A stretch of DNA of 64,000 bases from Rhizobium leguminosarum (GTDB taxonomy: Bacteria; Pseudomonadota; Alphaproteobacteria; Rhizobiales; Rhizobiaceae): positions 2,568,501 through 2,632,500 of the forward strand of contig NZ_JAGIOR010000001.1 in the NCBI RefSeq assembly GCF_017876795.1. Direction: 5' to 3'. The number at the start of each line of letters is the position of its first letter. Position 1 is the stretch's first letter. The notes beneath the pieces were generated by a model. That model was not told the DNA's origin, made no database searches, and was given only the letters and a program-made list of their open reading frames with translations. The translations under genes and the position numbers were made by a program. Positions 26,636 through 36,442 of this stretch are shown here, piece after piece.

Positions 26636-27112
26636 TCAAAGCACGTAGGTGAAGGCGGCGATGTAGCGCGTACCCTTCACCTTCTGGCCCGAGCCGCCCG
26701 ACGTCAGCGGCACCACGATCTCGTTCGGACTGTCGCGCATGTCCTCCACGGCCGAATCGATGTGAAGCTGATAGCCGGCGTCGAACAGCGTATCGGCAAG
26801 ATCGACCGTGACCTTGAGTGAACGACCCGCACCAACGCTGGCGCCCGTGATGCCGTTGATCTCGGCGGTGTCGCCGCCGGCGGCGCGGTACCAGCCGGTG
26901 AGATGCTCGTAATACCTGGTCTTTCCGCCCGCCATCCAGAGACTGCCGACATACTTGCCTTGCGCATCAGTGACGTAATAGGCAAGGTAGGCACCGTCGC
27001 CGCCGTAGCTGCGCATGTTGGTGGTGAAGGTCACCTCGCGGGCCATGGCAAGGCCGGGAACGGTAAGGGCCGTAGTGACCGCCAGCAGGGCAATGAAGGC
27101 TTTCATTCTCAT
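26636..27112 (-). CDS. DUF2271 periplasmic protein with possible flavinylation motif
   Basis: A 158-residue exported protein (signal peptide about residues 1-24, ending GLAMA). The mature part is a DUF2271 domain (TFTTNMRSYGG, YVGSLWMAGGKTRYYEHL). Residues 86-92 read NGITGAS, close to the ApbE target motif D-x2-[ST]-G-A-[ST], making Thr89 a candidate FMN acceptor. GGAGAT precedes the ATG. It is first of three tightly packed genes with the PepSY reductase and apbE, so it is likely the periplasmic electron acceptor of that reductase (inference). Confidence 0.85.
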   Translation of the reverse strand: MRMKAFIALLAVTTALTVPGLAMAREVTFTTNMRSYGGDGAYLAYYVTDAQGKYVGSLWMAGGKTRYYEHLTGWYRAAGGDTAEINGITGASVGAGRSLKVTVDLADTLFDAGYQLHIDSAVEDMRDSPNEIVVPLTSGGSGQKVKGTRYIAAFTYVL

Positions 27113-27141
27113 CGATAATCTCCTCGGTCGGACTTGGCGGT

Positions 27142-27465
27142 TCAGTTCGTCTGGGCGCGCGGCTTGGAGCCAGGCGTGAACAAGCCGTTGCTGGGCGGGG
27201 TGGCGTTCTGCTGCTGCAAGGCGCCGCCTCGACCGCAGGCATCGTCATCCTCGTCTTCGCAGTCATCGGCGGCGTAACGGCCGTTGTCGTCGTGGCGGAG
27301 GCGATGCTCCTCCTTGTGAAACTCGTCCTTGCTCTCTTGATAGTCGGCCGGTACGGCCCCGGCGGCGGCGGTCTTCGCTGCGGGGAACGGCATTGCGAGA
27401 CTGCCGAGGGGGGCGAGAAAGCCGATGCCGGCGCAAGCGGCCAGAAGAAATTTGCGGTATGTCAT
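27142..27465 (-). CDS. Small secreted acidic protein
   Basis: A 107-residue protein with a signal peptide (about residues 1-24, ending GSLAM). The mature part is very acidic, with two Cys (69 and 77) flanking a run of Glu and Asp (DDCEDEDDDACG) and several His, so it may bind metal. It lies 29 bases upstream of the DUF2271 gene on the same strand and is probably the first gene of the operon. No family recognised. Confidence 0.68.
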   Translation of the reverse strand: MTYRKFLLAACAGIGFLAPLGSLAMPFPAAKTAAAGAVPADYQESKDEFHKEEHRLRHDDNGRYAADDCEDEDDDACGRGGALQQQNATPPSNGLFTPGSKPRAQTN

Positions 27466-27620
27466 AAGTGATCTCCAGTTGGGTATCTGATGGGGATTTC
27501 GGGCTGATCAATTGCGTCCTAAGCTGACCGGCACCTGACAATCGGCGCGACATTGCTTCAGCTTCCCGTAAGCTGCCGGGTGGACTACGGGACGAGAGAG
27601 TGGGAGAGAGGAAAGCTGCG

Positions 27621-28280
27621 ATGCGTGTTCTACTGATCGAGGACGATACGGCGCTTGGCGCGGCCATTCGCGACCAGATCGCCGCCGATGGCCATTCCGT
27701 CGATTGGGTTAGCCGGCTCGACCAAGCGGGCGATGCGATCGTTGCGGCTGCCTATGATCTGGTGCTGCTCGATCTGATGCTGCCCGATGGGCTCGGCGTT
27801 CCCTTCCTGAAGGGATTGCGCGGGCGGGGCGACGTGACGCCGGTCATGGTCCTGACAGCGCTCGATCAGGTCTCTGACCGTATTGCCGGACTGAATGCCG
27901 GCGCTGACGATTACATGGTGAAGCCCTTCGACCTTGCGGAGCTATCGGCCCGCATCGGATCGGTGGCGCGCCGTTATGCCGGCAATCCCAATCCGAACAT
28001 CACGCTCGGCCCGCTCGCCATCGATCTCGCTGCCAGAAGCGTCGTGTTGAATGGCAAGGCCGTGGCTCTTACGGCGCGAGAATGGGTCCTGTTTGAGGCC
28101 TTCCTGCAACGCCCCGCCCAGCTCCTATCGAAGGCACAGCTCGAGGAGCGGCTCTATTCCTTCGATACGGAAATCGACAGCAACGCCATCGAGGTCCATG
28201 TGAGCCGGTTGCGCAAGAAGCTCGGCGCCCATGTGATCGAGACCGAGCGCGGCCTCGGCTATCGGCTGGGGCAACCGTGA
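27621..28280 (+). CDS. OmpR-family response regulator
   Basis: A 219-residue regulator. The receiver domain has the acidic pair Glu7/Asp8/Asp9 (LIEDD), the phosphorylation site Asp51 (VLLDLMLPDG) and the switch Lys in MVKPFD. A winged-helix DNA-binding domain follows (LTAREWVLFEAFLQ, NAIEVHVSRLRKKL). It is of QseB/PmrA type. GGAGAGAGG precedes the ATG at 27621. It is divergent from the flavin cluster with a 155-base gap, so it probably controls that cluster. Its stop overlaps the kinase start. Confidence 0.92.
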   Translation: MRVLLIEDDTALGAAIRDQIAADGHSVDWVSRLDQAGDAIVAAAYDLVLLDLMLPDGLGVPFLKGLRGRGDVTPVMVLTALDQVSDRIAGLNAGADDYMVKPFDLAELSARIGSVARRYAGNPNPNITLGPLAIDLAARSVVLNGKAVALTAREWVLFEAFLQRPAQLLSKAQLEERLYSFDTEIDSNAIEVHVSRLRKKLGAHVIETERGLGYRLGQP

Positions 28281-29641
28281 AGATCGGCGCTTCGCTCCAG
28301 ACGCGCCTGGCACTTGCCATCGGGCTTTCGGTGACGCTTCTGTGGCTGGCGGCAGCGGCTGTCACGGCGCACCGCCTTGGCGGGGAAATGCAAGAGGTGT
28401 TCGACGACGGGCTGAAGGCCACGGCGCTGCGCGTTTTGCCAATTGCCCGGCACGACCTGCGTGAAGGCGACGAACGTGGCGATCCTGTCGAACATGATGT
28501 TAATGAGGAAGGCGACGATGGCGAGACGCGCATCGGCCGCGAAGCGCGGTATGGCGAGGACGTAACTTTTGTCGTGCGCGACCGCAACGGGCAGGTTCTT
28601 CTCGCCTCCACCGGCGCGGATGCCTCCATCTTTCCGCCGTTTGTCAAGCCTGGCTTTCTCCGCACCGAAACGCACCAACTCTATTACGATGCTAGCTTCG
28701 ATGGCAGCCTGACGATTGCCGTTGCCGAACCGCTCGATCGTCGCACGGAGCTTTCCCGCAAGATGCTGCTGGGACTTCTGCTGCCGTTGATCGTGATGAT
28801 CCCATTCAGCCTTCTCGCAATCGTTCTGGCGGTGCGCCGTTCCTTGCGCCCTGTACGCTTGCTTCGACAAGAGCTTGCCCGCCGCGGTGCGCAGGACCTG
28901 TCGCCCCTGCCAGACAGCGGTCTGCCGAGCGAGCTTCGCCCGATCTCGGCAGGCGTCAATCAGTTGCTCGACCGTCTCAAGGCGGCGTTCAATGCCGAGC
29001 GCGCCTTCGCGGCCAACGCGGCGCACGAGCTGCGCACGCCGGTTGCAGGCGCGATCGCGCAGGCTCAGCGCATTCGGACTGAAACCGGGGAGGAATTAAC
29101 GGGCCAGCGGGCAACGGAGATAGAGACCACGCTGAAGCGACTGATGCGCACGTCGGAAAAGCTGATGCAGCTCGCCCGCGCCGAAGGAGGACGGCTGCAA
29201 ACCGATGAGCCTTCCGATCTGAGACCCGTCCTGCAGATGATCGTCGAGGGTTTCACGCGGACTGGAGAGGGACGGATCCTGCTGACCCTTCCGGGAGGAC
29301 CGGTTCTTTCCAGGTTAGACCCCGATGCCGTTGGCATTCTGTTTCGAAACCTGATTGAAAATGCGCTGAAACACGGGCCTCAGAATGGCCTAGTCGAGGC
29401 CGCGTTGCAAACAGATGGCTTACTTTGTGTTGCCAATGACGGCGCAGTCCTGCCCGCCGATGCCACGGAGAGGCTGGCGAAGCGGTTCGAGCGCGGCAGC
29501 GGAAAGGTCGGCGGTAGCGGCCTGGGGTTCTCCATCGTCAAGGCCATCGCCGACCGCACGGGCATGAGTTTGAAAATCGTTTCCCCAAGGCCGCTCAAAC
29601 ATGAAGGCGTACAGGTTCAGGTAAAGCTGCCCCTCGCCTGA
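28277..29641 (+). CDS. Sensor histidine kinase with acidic periplasmic domain
   Basis: A 454-residue kinase of QseC/PmrB type. Membrane helices at about residues 12-32 and 163-185 enclose a periplasmic domain with an acidic stretch (residues 61-82: REGDERGDPVEHDVNEEGDD), as expected for a metal-cation sensor. A HAMP-like linker is followed by the phospho-acceptor His250 in NAAHELRTPV. The ATPase boxes are LFRNLIENALKHG and GGSGLGFSIVKAI. The GTG start overlaps the regulator stop (GTGA). Confidence 0.9.
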   Translation: MKIGASLQTRLALAIGLSVTLLWLAAAAVTAHRLGGEMQEVFDDGLKATALRVLPIARHDLREGDERGDPVEHDVNEEGDDGETRIGREARYGEDVTFVVRDRNGQVLLASTGADASIFPPFVKPGFLRTETHQLYYDASFDGSLTIAVAEPLDRRTELSRKMLLGLLLPLIVMIPFSLLAIVLAVRRSLRPVRLLRQELARRGAQDLSPLPDSGLPSELRPISAGVNQLLDRLKAAFNAERAFAANAAHELRTPVAGAIAQAQRIRTETGEELTGQRATEIETTLKRLMRTSEKLMQLARAEGGRLQTDEPSDLRPVLQMIVEGFTRTGEGRILLTLPGGPVLSRLDPDAVGILFRNLIENALKHGPQNGLVEAALQTDGLLCVANDGAVLPADATERLAKRFERGSGKVGGSGLGFSIVKAIADRTGMSLKIVSPRPLKHEGVQVQVKLPLA

Positions 29642-29716
29642 CTTTTCGCGAGAAGGAGCTGACGACCCTGATCGCAGGCGTCGAAACGCTTGAAATTACT
29701 GTAGTTTTAAGCCTTT

Positions 29717-30253
29717 ATGCGGTTGGCCAGCTTTGACTTCCATCTTGGCCAGAAATCCTCGTCCGCGGGAACCACCGTCTGCGTACAGCTCCGTCTATTC
29801 AGGGTCGCCATCAACTTCATCTTCCCCCGGATTTTCGTACAAATCCTTGAACACGCGCGCTTCGGACATCTGGTGCTGGGGGGTGGCCAGCCGTACATTG
29901 CGGCAATCTACTTCGCCTTTGCGGGAAACGTGGCATACAGTTTCTCCATGCCAGGCAGGAAGCTTGACTTGATGCGGGCGAACGACAAGGTCTGCCTGCA
30001 CGTCGAGCATCTCCCGAGCGGAGGCGGGTGGACAAGCGTCGTCGTCGAGGGTCAGTTCGAAGAGTTTCCAGACGATAGTTTCAGGCATGATGAAAGAGTT
30101 CACGCCTGGTCGTTGCTGAGACAGCATTCCGACTGGTGGGAAATAGGGTCTCTAAAGCCCGCCGAACTGCCAGTGCTTTCGGAGCCGCCGCACGTCTTCT
30201 ACGGGATTTCAGTGGGGTCTCTGTCGGGTCGTAGCGCGGGAAGGGGCGACTAA
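29717..30253 (+). CDS. Pyridoxamine-5'-phosphate-oxidase-like flavin-binding protein, start uncertain
   Basis: From about residue 40 the protein is a split-barrel FMN-binding domain: VQILEHARFGHLVLGGGQPY, YSFSMPGRKLDLMRAN, TSVVVEGQFEEFPD, then WWEIGSL and HVFYGISVGSLSGRSA. These proteins bind flavin or heme and are common in low-oxygen clusters. The first 39 residues do not look like the family, and no ribosome site precedes 29717, so the true N-terminus may be shorter or damaged. No Fnr box was seen. Confidence 0.6.
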   Translation: MRLASFDFHLGQKSSSAGTTVCVQLRLFRVAINFIFPRIFVQILEHARFGHLVLGGGQPYIAAIYFAFAGNVAYSFSMPGRKLDLMRANDKVCLHVEHLPSGGGWTSVVVEGQFEEFPDDSFRHDERVHAWSLLRQHSDWWEIGSLKPAELPVLSEPPHVFYGISVGSLSGRSAGRGD

Positions 30254-30352
30254 CTACCGGAAGTGGCTCGGTCCTTTCAGACCTCCTGGGAGATCGGACC
30301 AGTCCAGCCGGTGCAGTGGCGTCGACGTGTTGGGCAAGACGTCTCGAAAGCT

Positions 30353-30583
30353 TCACTCGACCGGCACCACGGCAACGACCTCGCCGGTGGCGTCGGTAAT
30401 CTCGCAAAGCTGCCTTGGTCTTCGTCGGCTCGACGTTCGCTGGCGAACGGAAACAAGCCCACCGTATAGAGCGGCCGTAATGGCGGCGTCGATATCCGGA
30501 AGCAGGAGACCTAGCGGGTCGCGCTCGTATCTAGCATCGCTACGCACATTGAAGAAGTATCTCGATCGGGCGGCGGTGTTCAT
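30353..30583 (-). CDS. DUF6894-like small protein
   Basis: A 76-residue protein with the pattern RYFFNVRSDARYERDPLGL then LPDIDAAITAAL, as in DUF6894 proteins, which are abundant in Rhizobiales. It ends with TDATGEVVAVVPV, also typical. It is single, leftward, with convergent gene ends nearby. The function is unknown. Confidence 0.7.
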   Translation of the reverse strand: MNTAARSRYFFNVRSDARYERDPLGLLLPDIDAAITAALYGGLVSVRQRTSSRRRPRQLCEITDATGEVVAVVPVE

Positions 30584-30919
30584 ATTGAGCTCTTGATGCG
30601 CTGGCGGTTCGGGTCTTCATCGCGATGCGGATGGCAAGGGCATCGACTGGGCAATGAGTGCACGCTTCAGTCCGAATTCCGTTTGCAGGCCAGATAAACC
30701 GCCTCAACGGCCATGACACCGGCGAGAGACATCTTTCCCGTCACGCTACAGCCGTACCGCCGACGGTCTTTGATCTTCCGCAATGTCCGAGCGCAATTTT
30801 TGTGTAGGCTGTCATCTGCGGTCGCGCGGAGCGGGAAAGTCTCGCAACCCGCATTCGACTCACAGGGACGATGTCCAGAAACGACACGCACTGATCGAGC
30901 AAAGGAAAGGATCTTGCCG

Positions 30920-31210
30920 ATGTTACTCATCGATCGTGACTTCAAGCGCGGTGGCGAACGCTTCGCGATCCCTTCCCAAGGCGAAGTGGAAGGCAAGCTA
31001 GCCGTCATGGAAATAGTATCAATAGCCTGCCTGCGCGAGGTGCTTCGCTCAAAGGACGAGATGGCAATCGCCAAGCTGCGTCGGAAGGTTCTTCGTACGC
31101 TCAGAGAAGAGTGCTCCTCAATGAAGCTGACGAGTGAGGACGAAATTGCAGCCGCAGAGTACGCGCTGCAGGTCTTCAACGCGGCACTAAGCGAGGCAAG
31201 CCGTCATTAA
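30920..31210 (+). CDS. Hypothetical protein, 96 aa
   Basis: A 96-residue soluble helical protein (MLLIDRDFKRGGERFAIPSQ start). The in-frame region upstream to 30713 has no coding character, so the ATG at 30920 (AAAGGATC upstream) is preferred. No family recognised. The 295 bases after it, before napE, hold no supported gene and no Fnr box. Confidence 0.5.
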   Translation: MLLIDRDFKRGGERFAIPSQGEVEGKLAVMEIVSIACLREVLRSKDEMAIAKLRRKVLRTLREECSSMKLTSEDEIAAAEYALQVFNAALSEASRH

Positions 31211-31505
31211 CCTCGCGAAATGCGCAATGTAGCAACTGCCACCTAAGCCGCCCGACATGGAATATACCGCGGGTTGCGCCTGCCTTGGTCGGCGTCCCCA
31301 GGCGCGATGCGGTAAAGTCTAATTGTCTCGGCAATGACGGCCGACAGCCTGATACTCCTCCGGCGGGAGTGAAAACCGCTCTCGAAGTGTTGCGTTGGCC
31401 GCCGCCCTCGGAAGAGCTGCCGCTTATGGGAAACGCAGCAAATGTTCAAGCTGGACACATCTAGTGGGGTATGGCAATTTTCCCCAACAACTCTGGGAGG
31501 ACGTT

Positions 31506-31715
31506 GTGACCCAATTCTCGGATTCAGTCGGAGAGTTCAGGGGGAAGCGCAGGCGCGAACTGTTGACGTTCGCTGTACTCGCTTTCGGGATTTGGCCTGT
31601 GGTCGCTGTCGGGGTTGTCGGCGGTTGTGGTTTCATGGTCTGGATGTATCAGATCGTGTATGGGCCGCCGGGACCTCATGACGTCAAGCCCGCGCCTCCC
31701 GGTTCAGCAGAGTGA
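31506..31715 (+). CDS. napE: Periplasmic nitrate reductase subunit NapE
   Basis: A 69-residue one-helix membrane protein: KRRRELLTFAVLAFGIWPVV is the NapE signature, followed by a short periplasmic tail. GGGAGG precedes the GTG start. It is the first gene of napEFDABC. NapE is a small subunit of unsettled role found in alphaproteobacterial nap operons. Confidence 0.88.
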   Translation: MTQFSDSVGEFRGKRRRELLTFAVLAFGIWPVVAVGVVGGCGFMVWMYQIVYGPPGPHDVKPAPPGSAE

Positions 31716-31724
31716 GGATCGTTC

Positions 31725-32066
31725 ATGGTTCTATCAACTCGCACCCGGCGCGGTTTTCTGACCGGCAGGTCATCTGAAGATCCGGCTACAATCTTCCCTC
31801 CGGAAGCGACTCCGGCCGGCGCTGCGGGCGGCTTTGCCCATTATGCATCAATTGGCGATGGGTGCCTCGCCCATAACTACGTCGACTGTCAGGCCTGCCG
31901 CGACAGTTGTCCGGCCGGCGCGATCCGGTTTCGGCCGCGGCTCGGCGGGCCGTTCGTTCCCGAACTCGATGCGCAGGCATGTACGGGATGCGGCGCCTGC
32001 ATTGCGGTCTGTCCGGCCGATTCGATCACGATGAAACCCCGCCATCCGGAGGCTGCCCATGTCTGA
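31725..32066 (+). CDS. napF: Ferredoxin-type protein NapF, short form
   Basis: A 113-residue cytoplasmic iron-sulfur protein involved in NapA maturation. It starts RRGFLTGR as usual, but only two [4Fe-4S] sites remain: CQACRDSCP (with the earlier Cys in DGCLA) and CTGCGACIAVCP. NapF is normally about 160 residues with additional N-terminal Cys motifs; here they are missing between EDPATIFPP and GFAHYASIGDGC without a frame break. The end overlaps napD by 8 bases. It may be an in-frame deletion or a natural short form. Confidence 0.8.
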   Translation: MVLSTRTRRGFLTGRSSEDPATIFPPEATPAGAAGGFAHYASIGDGCLAHNYVDCQACRDSCPAGAIRFRPRLGGPFVPELDAQACTGCGACIAVCPADSITMKPRHPEAAHV

Positions 32067-32340
32067 CAATTGGCATCACGTCTCGAGTGCCGTCGTCGTC
32101 ACGCGTCCGGAACTGACCGAAGATGTCGTAGCGCGTCTCACAACGATCGAAGGGGTCGAGGTCCACGCGACGGTGCCGGGCAAGATCGTTGTCGTGATCG
32201 AGGGGCCGCATTCCGGCGTGCTCGGGGAGACGCTCATCGGCATTTCGGGGATGGACGGCGTGCTCGCCGCCCACATGGTTTTCGAACAGGCATTGGAAAT
32301 AGAGGAGACAATCGATGACGACCGAAATCACGCGGCGTGA
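32059..32340 (+). CDS. napD: NapA signal-peptide chaperone NapD
   Basis: A 93-residue cytoplasmic protein with the ferredoxin-like fold of Nap[47 protein letters not shown]. NapD binds the twin-arginine signal of NapA until cofactor insertion is complete. It overlaps napF at its start and napA by 26 bases at its end, so translation is tightly coupled. Confidence 0.93.
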   Translation: MSDNWHHVSSAVVVTRPELTEDVVARLTTIEGVEVHATVPGKIVVVIEGPHSGVLGETLIGISGMDGVLAAHMVFEQALEIEETIDDDRNHAA

Positions 32341-34819
32341 TCTCCTGAAGGCGCAGGCGGCGGCGATCGCTGCGGCGACCGCCGGCATCGCCGCGCCCGC
32401 GTCGGCGCAGTCCGTGCCCGGCGGTGTGGAGGCGCTGAAGATAAAATGGTCCAAGGCGCCGTGCCGCTTCTGCGGCACCGGCTGCGGCGTCATGGTCGGC
32501 GTGAAGGAAAACCAGGTCGTCGCGACCCATGGCGACATGGAGGCGGAGGTCAATCGCGGGCTCAACTGTGTCAAGGGCTACTTCCTCTCCAAGATCATGT
32601 ACGGCAAGGACAGGCTGACGAGCCCGCTCCTGCGCAAGCGGGACGGCGTCTACGCCAAGGACGGCGAGTTCGAACCCGTCACCTGGGAGGAGGCCTTCGA
32701 CGTGATGGCGGCGCAGGCCAAGCGCGTGCTGAAAGAAAAGGGGCCGACGGCGGTCGGCATGTTCGGCTCCGGCCAATGGACCATCTTCGAAGGATATGCC
32801 GCGACGAAGCTGATGCGGGCGGGCTTCCGCTCCAACAACCTCGATCCCAACGCGCGCCACTGCATGGCTTCGGCAGCGGTGGCCTTCATGCGTACTTTCG
32901 GTATGGACGAGCCGATGGGATGCTACGACGATTTCGAGAACGCGGACGCCTTCGTGCTCTGGGGTTCGAACATGGCCGAGATGCATCCGATCCTCTGGAC
33001 GCGTGTCGCCGACAGGCGGCTCGGGCACGAGCATGTCAAGGTCGCGGTCTTGTCCACCTTCACGCACCGCAGCATGGACCTCGCCGACATCCCGCTGATC
33101 TTCAAGCCGGGTACGGATCTCGCGATCCTGAACTACATTGCCAACCACATCATCCAGACCGGCCGCGTCAACCAGGACTTCGTCGACAAGCACACGAAGT
33201 TCATGAAGGGCACGACCGACATCGGCTACGGCCTGCGTCCCGACAACCCGCTGGAAATGAAGGCCAAGGGCGTGACCGATGCCGCCAAGATGGAGCCGAT
33301 CGACTTCGAGGCCTTCAAGGCGATGGTCTCCGAATACACGCTCGACAAGGCCGTCGAGCTTTCGGGCGTCGATCGCGCCTTCCTCGAACAGCTCGCGGAA
33401 CTCTACGCCGATCCCAAGACCAAGGTCATGTCGTTTTGGACGATGGGCTTCAACCAGCATGTCCGGGGTGTCTGGGCCAACCAGATGGTCTACAACCTGC
33501 ATCTTCTGACGGGCAAGATTTCCGAGCCGGGAAACAGCCCGTTTTCGCTGACGGGACAGCCGTCCGCCTGCGGTACGGCCCGCGAGGTCGGCACCTTCGC
33601 CCACCGCCTGCCGGCCGACATGGTCGTCACCAACGAGGAGCATCGCAAGCACGCCGAGGAGATATGGAAGCTGCCGGGCGGGCTGCTTCCGGGCAAGCCC
33701 GGTTATCACGCCGTCGAGCAGGATCGCATGCTCCATGACGGGAAGCTGAATTTCTACTGGGTGCAGGTCAACAACAACGTCCAGGCGGCACCGAACACCA
33801 GCAACGAGACCTATAAGGGATACCGCAATCCAGACAACTTCATCGTCGTCTCGGACGCCTATCCGACAGTCACCGCTATGAGCGCGGATCTGATATTGCC
33901 GGCGGCCATGTGGGTGGAAAAGGAGGGCGCCTACGGCAATGCCGAACGGCGCACGCATGTCTGGCACCAGTTGGTCAATGCTCCCGGCGAGGCCCACTCT
34001 GACCTCTGGCAGATGGTAGAATTCTCCAAGCGCTTCACCACCGACGAGGTCTGGCCTGCCGACATCCTCGAGAAGAACCCGGAATACAAGGGAAAGACGC
34101 TCTACCAAGTGCTATACCAGAACGGCAAGGTGGACGAATTTCCGTTGTCGGACGTCTCGCCCGAATACGAGAACCGGGAGGCCAAGGCTTTTGGCTTTTA
34201 CATCCAGAAGGGGCTCTTTGAGGAATACGCCCAATTCGGCCGCGGGCATGGGCACGATCTGGCACCCTACGACATGTACCATCAGGTTCGCGGCATGCGC
34301 TGGCCCGTCGTCGACGGGAAGGAGACGCGGTGGCGGTACCGGGAGGGCTACGACCCCTACGTCAAACCGGGCGAGGGGCTGAAGTTCTACGGGCAGAAGG
34401 ACGGCCGCGCGGTCATCCTCGCGGTGCCCTATGAGCCGCCCGCCGAGTCGCCCGATGAGGAGTTCAATTTCTGGCTCGTGACGGGCCGCATCCTCGAACA
34501 CTGGCATTCAGGCTCGATGACGATGCGTGTTCCCGAACTCTACAGGGCGTTTCCCGGCGCGCGGTGTTTCATGAACGGAGACGACGCCAGGAAAATGGGC
34601 CTCAATCAGGGCGCGGAGGTGCGGATACAGTCGCGGCGCGGCGAGATCATCAGCCGCGTGGAAATTCGCGGGCGCAACCGAATGCCGACCGGAGTGATCT
34701 TCGTTCCCTGGTTCGACGCCAGCCAGTTGATCAACAAGGTCACGCTCGACGCCACCGACCCTATCTCCAAGCAGACGGATTTCAAAAAATGCGCAGTCAA
34801 GATTCTTCCCGTCGTCTGA
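32315..34819 (+). CDS. napA: Periplasmic nitrate reductase catalytic subunit NapA
   Basis: An 834-residue molybdoenzyme that reduces nitrate to nitrite in the periplasm. The twin-arginine signal is [12 protein letters not shown] (residues 6-17), cleaved near ASAQS. [4Fe-4S] ligands are Cys50, Cys53, Cys57 and Cys85; the molybdenum ligand is Cys183 in NARHCMASA. The C-terminal dinucleotide-binding domain is complete. Length and all key residues are normal. It receives electrons from NapB. Confidence 0.97.
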   Translation: MTTEITRRDLLKAQAAAIAAATAGIAAPASAQSVPGGVEALKIKWSKAPCRFCGTGCGVMVGVKENQVVATHGDMEAEVNRGLNCVKGYFLSKIMYGKDRLTSPLLRKRDGVYAKDGEFEPVTWEEAFDVMAAQAKRVLKEKGPTAVGMFGSGQWTIFEGYAATKLMRAGFRSNNLDPNARHCMASAAVAFMRTFGMDEPMGCYDDFENADAFVLWGSNMAEMHPILWTRVADRRLGHEHVKVAVLSTFTHRSMDLADIPLIFKPGTDLAILNYIANHIIQTGRVNQDFVDKHTKFMKGTTDIGYGLRPDNPLEMKAKGVTDAAKMEPIDFEAFKAMVSEYTLDKAVELSGVDRAFLEQLAELYADPKTKVMSFWTMGFNQHVRGVWANQMVYNLHLLTGKISEPGNSPFSLTGQPSACGTAREVGTFAHRLPADMVVTNEEHRKHAEEIWKLPGGLLPGKPGYHAVEQDRMLHDGKLNFYWVQVNNNVQAAPNTSNETYKGYRNPDNFIVVSDAYPTVTAMSADLILPAAMWVEKEGAYGNAERRTHVWHQLVNAPGEAHSDLWQMVEFSKRFTTDEVWPADILEKNPEYKGKTLYQVLYQNGKVDEFPLSDVSPEYENREAKAFGFYIQKGLFEEYAQFGRGHGHDLAPYDMYHQVRGMRWPVVDGKETRWRYREGYDPYVKPGEGLKFYGQKDGRAVILAVPYEPPAESPDEEFNFWLVTGRILEHWHSGSMTMRVPELYRAFPGARCFMNGDDARKMGLNQGAEVRIQSRRGEIISRVEIRGRNRMPTGVIFVPWFDASQLINKVTLDATDPISKQTDFKKCAVKILPVV

Positions 34820-35283
34820 TTTCGAGGCGCGTCTGGGCGATCGCGGCCGTCGCCCTCCTCATGCTCACCGGTACCGTCACGCTGGCGCAGATGGTGCCCT
34901 CCTTGTCCGGCAACGAGAATCCGATGGAGACCAAGGAGGCGAAACCGGTTCCCAAATGGGTCGTCGATGACGTTCGCAAGATGCGGAACTATCCGGACCA
35001 GCCTCCGATCATCCCGCATTCGATCGAAGGCTACCAGTTGACGGTGAACGCCAATCGCTGTCTTTCCTGCCATCGGCGCGAGCTGACCGAAGGCTCCGGC
35101 GCGCCGATGATCAGCGTCACTCACTACATGACCCGCGAGGGGCAGATGTTGGCCGACGTCTCGCCCCGGCGATATTTTTGTACCGCCTGCCACGTGCCCC
35201 AGTCGGATGCCAAGCCTCTGGTGCCGAACAGCTTCAAGGACATGAGCGAACTGGGCTTCAAACCCGCGGGAAGCGAGCAATGA
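34789..35283 (+). CDS. napB: Periplasmic nitrate reductase cytochrome c subunit NapB
   Basis: A 164-residue diheme cytochrome c. An N-terminal signal helix (about residues 12-32) is followed by two heme sites, CLSCH and CTACH, separated by the [11 protein letters not shown] segment typical of NapB. The ATG at 34789 lies 31 bases inside napA; no later ATG precedes the signal helix. It passes electrons from NapC to NapA. Maturation needs the cycHJKL products encoded nearby. Confidence 0.95.
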   Translation: MRSQDSSRRLISRRVWAIAAVALLMLTGTVTLAQMVPSLSGNENPMETKEAKPVPKWVVDDVRKMRNYPDQPPIIPHSIEGYQLTVNANRCLSCHRRELTEGSGAPMISVTHYMTREGQMLADVSPRRYFCTACHVPQSDAKPLVPNSFKDMSELGFKPAGSEQ

Positions 35284-35987
35284 TCGGCAGGATAAAGGCG
35301 ATAGTACTATCGTGCTGGCGCTTGCTGAGCACGCCGGCAGCGACACTCAGCCTGGGTTTCCTTACGCTCGGCGGCTTCGTCGGCGGCGTCATGTTCTGGG
35401 GCGCGTTCAACACCGCGCTCGAGACGACCAATACGGAGGCCTTCTGCACCGGCTGCCATGAAATGAAGACGAACGTCTACGAGGAGCTGAGCCGCACTGT
35501 TCATTTCTCGAACCGCTCGGGCGTTCGCGCCACGTGCCCGGACTGCCATGTGCCGCACCAATGGACCGACAAGATCGCCCGCAAGATGCAGGCCTCGAAG
35601 GAAGTCTGGGGCAAGATATTCGGGACGATCAACACGCGCGAGAAGTTCCTCGACAAGCGGTTGGAACTCGCCCAGCACGAATGGGCGCGGCTGAAGTCCA
35701 ACGACAGCTTGGAATGCCGGAACTGCCACTCGATGGGAGCCATGGATCTGACGAAGCAGACAGAGCGTGCCGCTGAAATTCATACCCGATACCTGCTGCC
35801 GGGCAAGGCGACCTGCATCGATTGCCACAAGGGCATCGCGCATGATCTTCCGAATATGGAGGGCGTCGACCCCGGCTGGAAGGTGCCGGCGGAGCTGATG
35901 GGTAAGACTGCCTATCATGAATGGCATGATCGGGCCAAACTCGCCGCCTATCTGAGCAAGGCCGGCGCGGTCGCCCTAGATCGCTGA
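35280..35987 (+). CDS. napC: Membrane tetraheme cytochrome c NapC
   Basis: A 235-residue NapC/NirT-family quinol dehydrogenase. One N-terminal anchor (about residues 17-42) is followed by four heme sites: CTGCH, CPDCH, CRNCH and CIDCH. It takes electrons from quinol and gives them to NapB. The start overlaps napB by ATGA. It is the last gene of the operon; napG and napH are absent, as in other rhizobia. Confidence 0.96.
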   Translation: MIGRIKAIVLSCWRLLSTPAATLSLGFLTLGGFVGGVMFWGAFNTALETTNTEAFCTGCHEMKTNVYEELSRTVHFSNRSGVRATCPDCHVPHQWTDKIARKMQASKEVWGKIFGTINTREKFLDKRLELAQHEWARLKSNDSLECRNCHSMGAMDLTKQTERAAEIHTRYLLPGKATCIDCHKGIAHDLPNMEGVDPGWKVPAELMGKTAYHEWHDRAKLAAYLSKAGAVALDR

Positions 35988-36442
35988 AGGCTGCCCATCT
36001 TTGAAACTCTTCGGCTCGTCAATTTTCTCCGTTCTAGGCGAAATCGCCGATCTGTCCGGTCTGGAAGAACGAGGCGAATATACCGATCGGCGTAAACGCT
36101 CCCGGCATAGGCAGAATCAAGCCGAGCCGCGCTGAGGCTTCTCGACCTGCTCGTCAATCGAAGACACCGGGCCATGTGGACGGGCCGGCAGCTATCGCCG
36201 AACGTCTATGCGGTGCACGCATCCTCAATCATGTGAGAGGCCAATCAGGTATCTGAAACAGAGGAACAGCAAGACAATTGAAAACGCGCGGAACACAGCG
36301 CCACCGGCAGCTCGATAACACAGCACGTCGACCGTGCCACCCGCCAGAAATGACGCCACGGTGGCACGGTGGAGGAGAAGGAGATCCCGAGTATGCCTGC
36401 AGGTCGCCTCGCCGCACGTTCGAGTCACCTAGCTGCCGCCGG
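35988..36442. other. Gap between napC and the CopC-CopD gene
   Basis: No supported gene. A leftward frame of 67 codons near 36225-36428 has a hydrophobic C-terminal half but no ribosome site or family resemblance. No Fnr box or clear terminator was found. The two flanking operons converge here. Confidence 0.4.

Noticed and set aside
32234..34108. Leftward open frame of 624 codons
   Set aside because: It is antisense to napA, whose frame has all expected motifs. The leftward frame is a by-product of high GC third positions.
36225..36428. Leftward 67-codon frame with hydrophobic end
   Set aside because: No ribosome site, no recognisable family, and a basic low-complexity start; left as intergenic.
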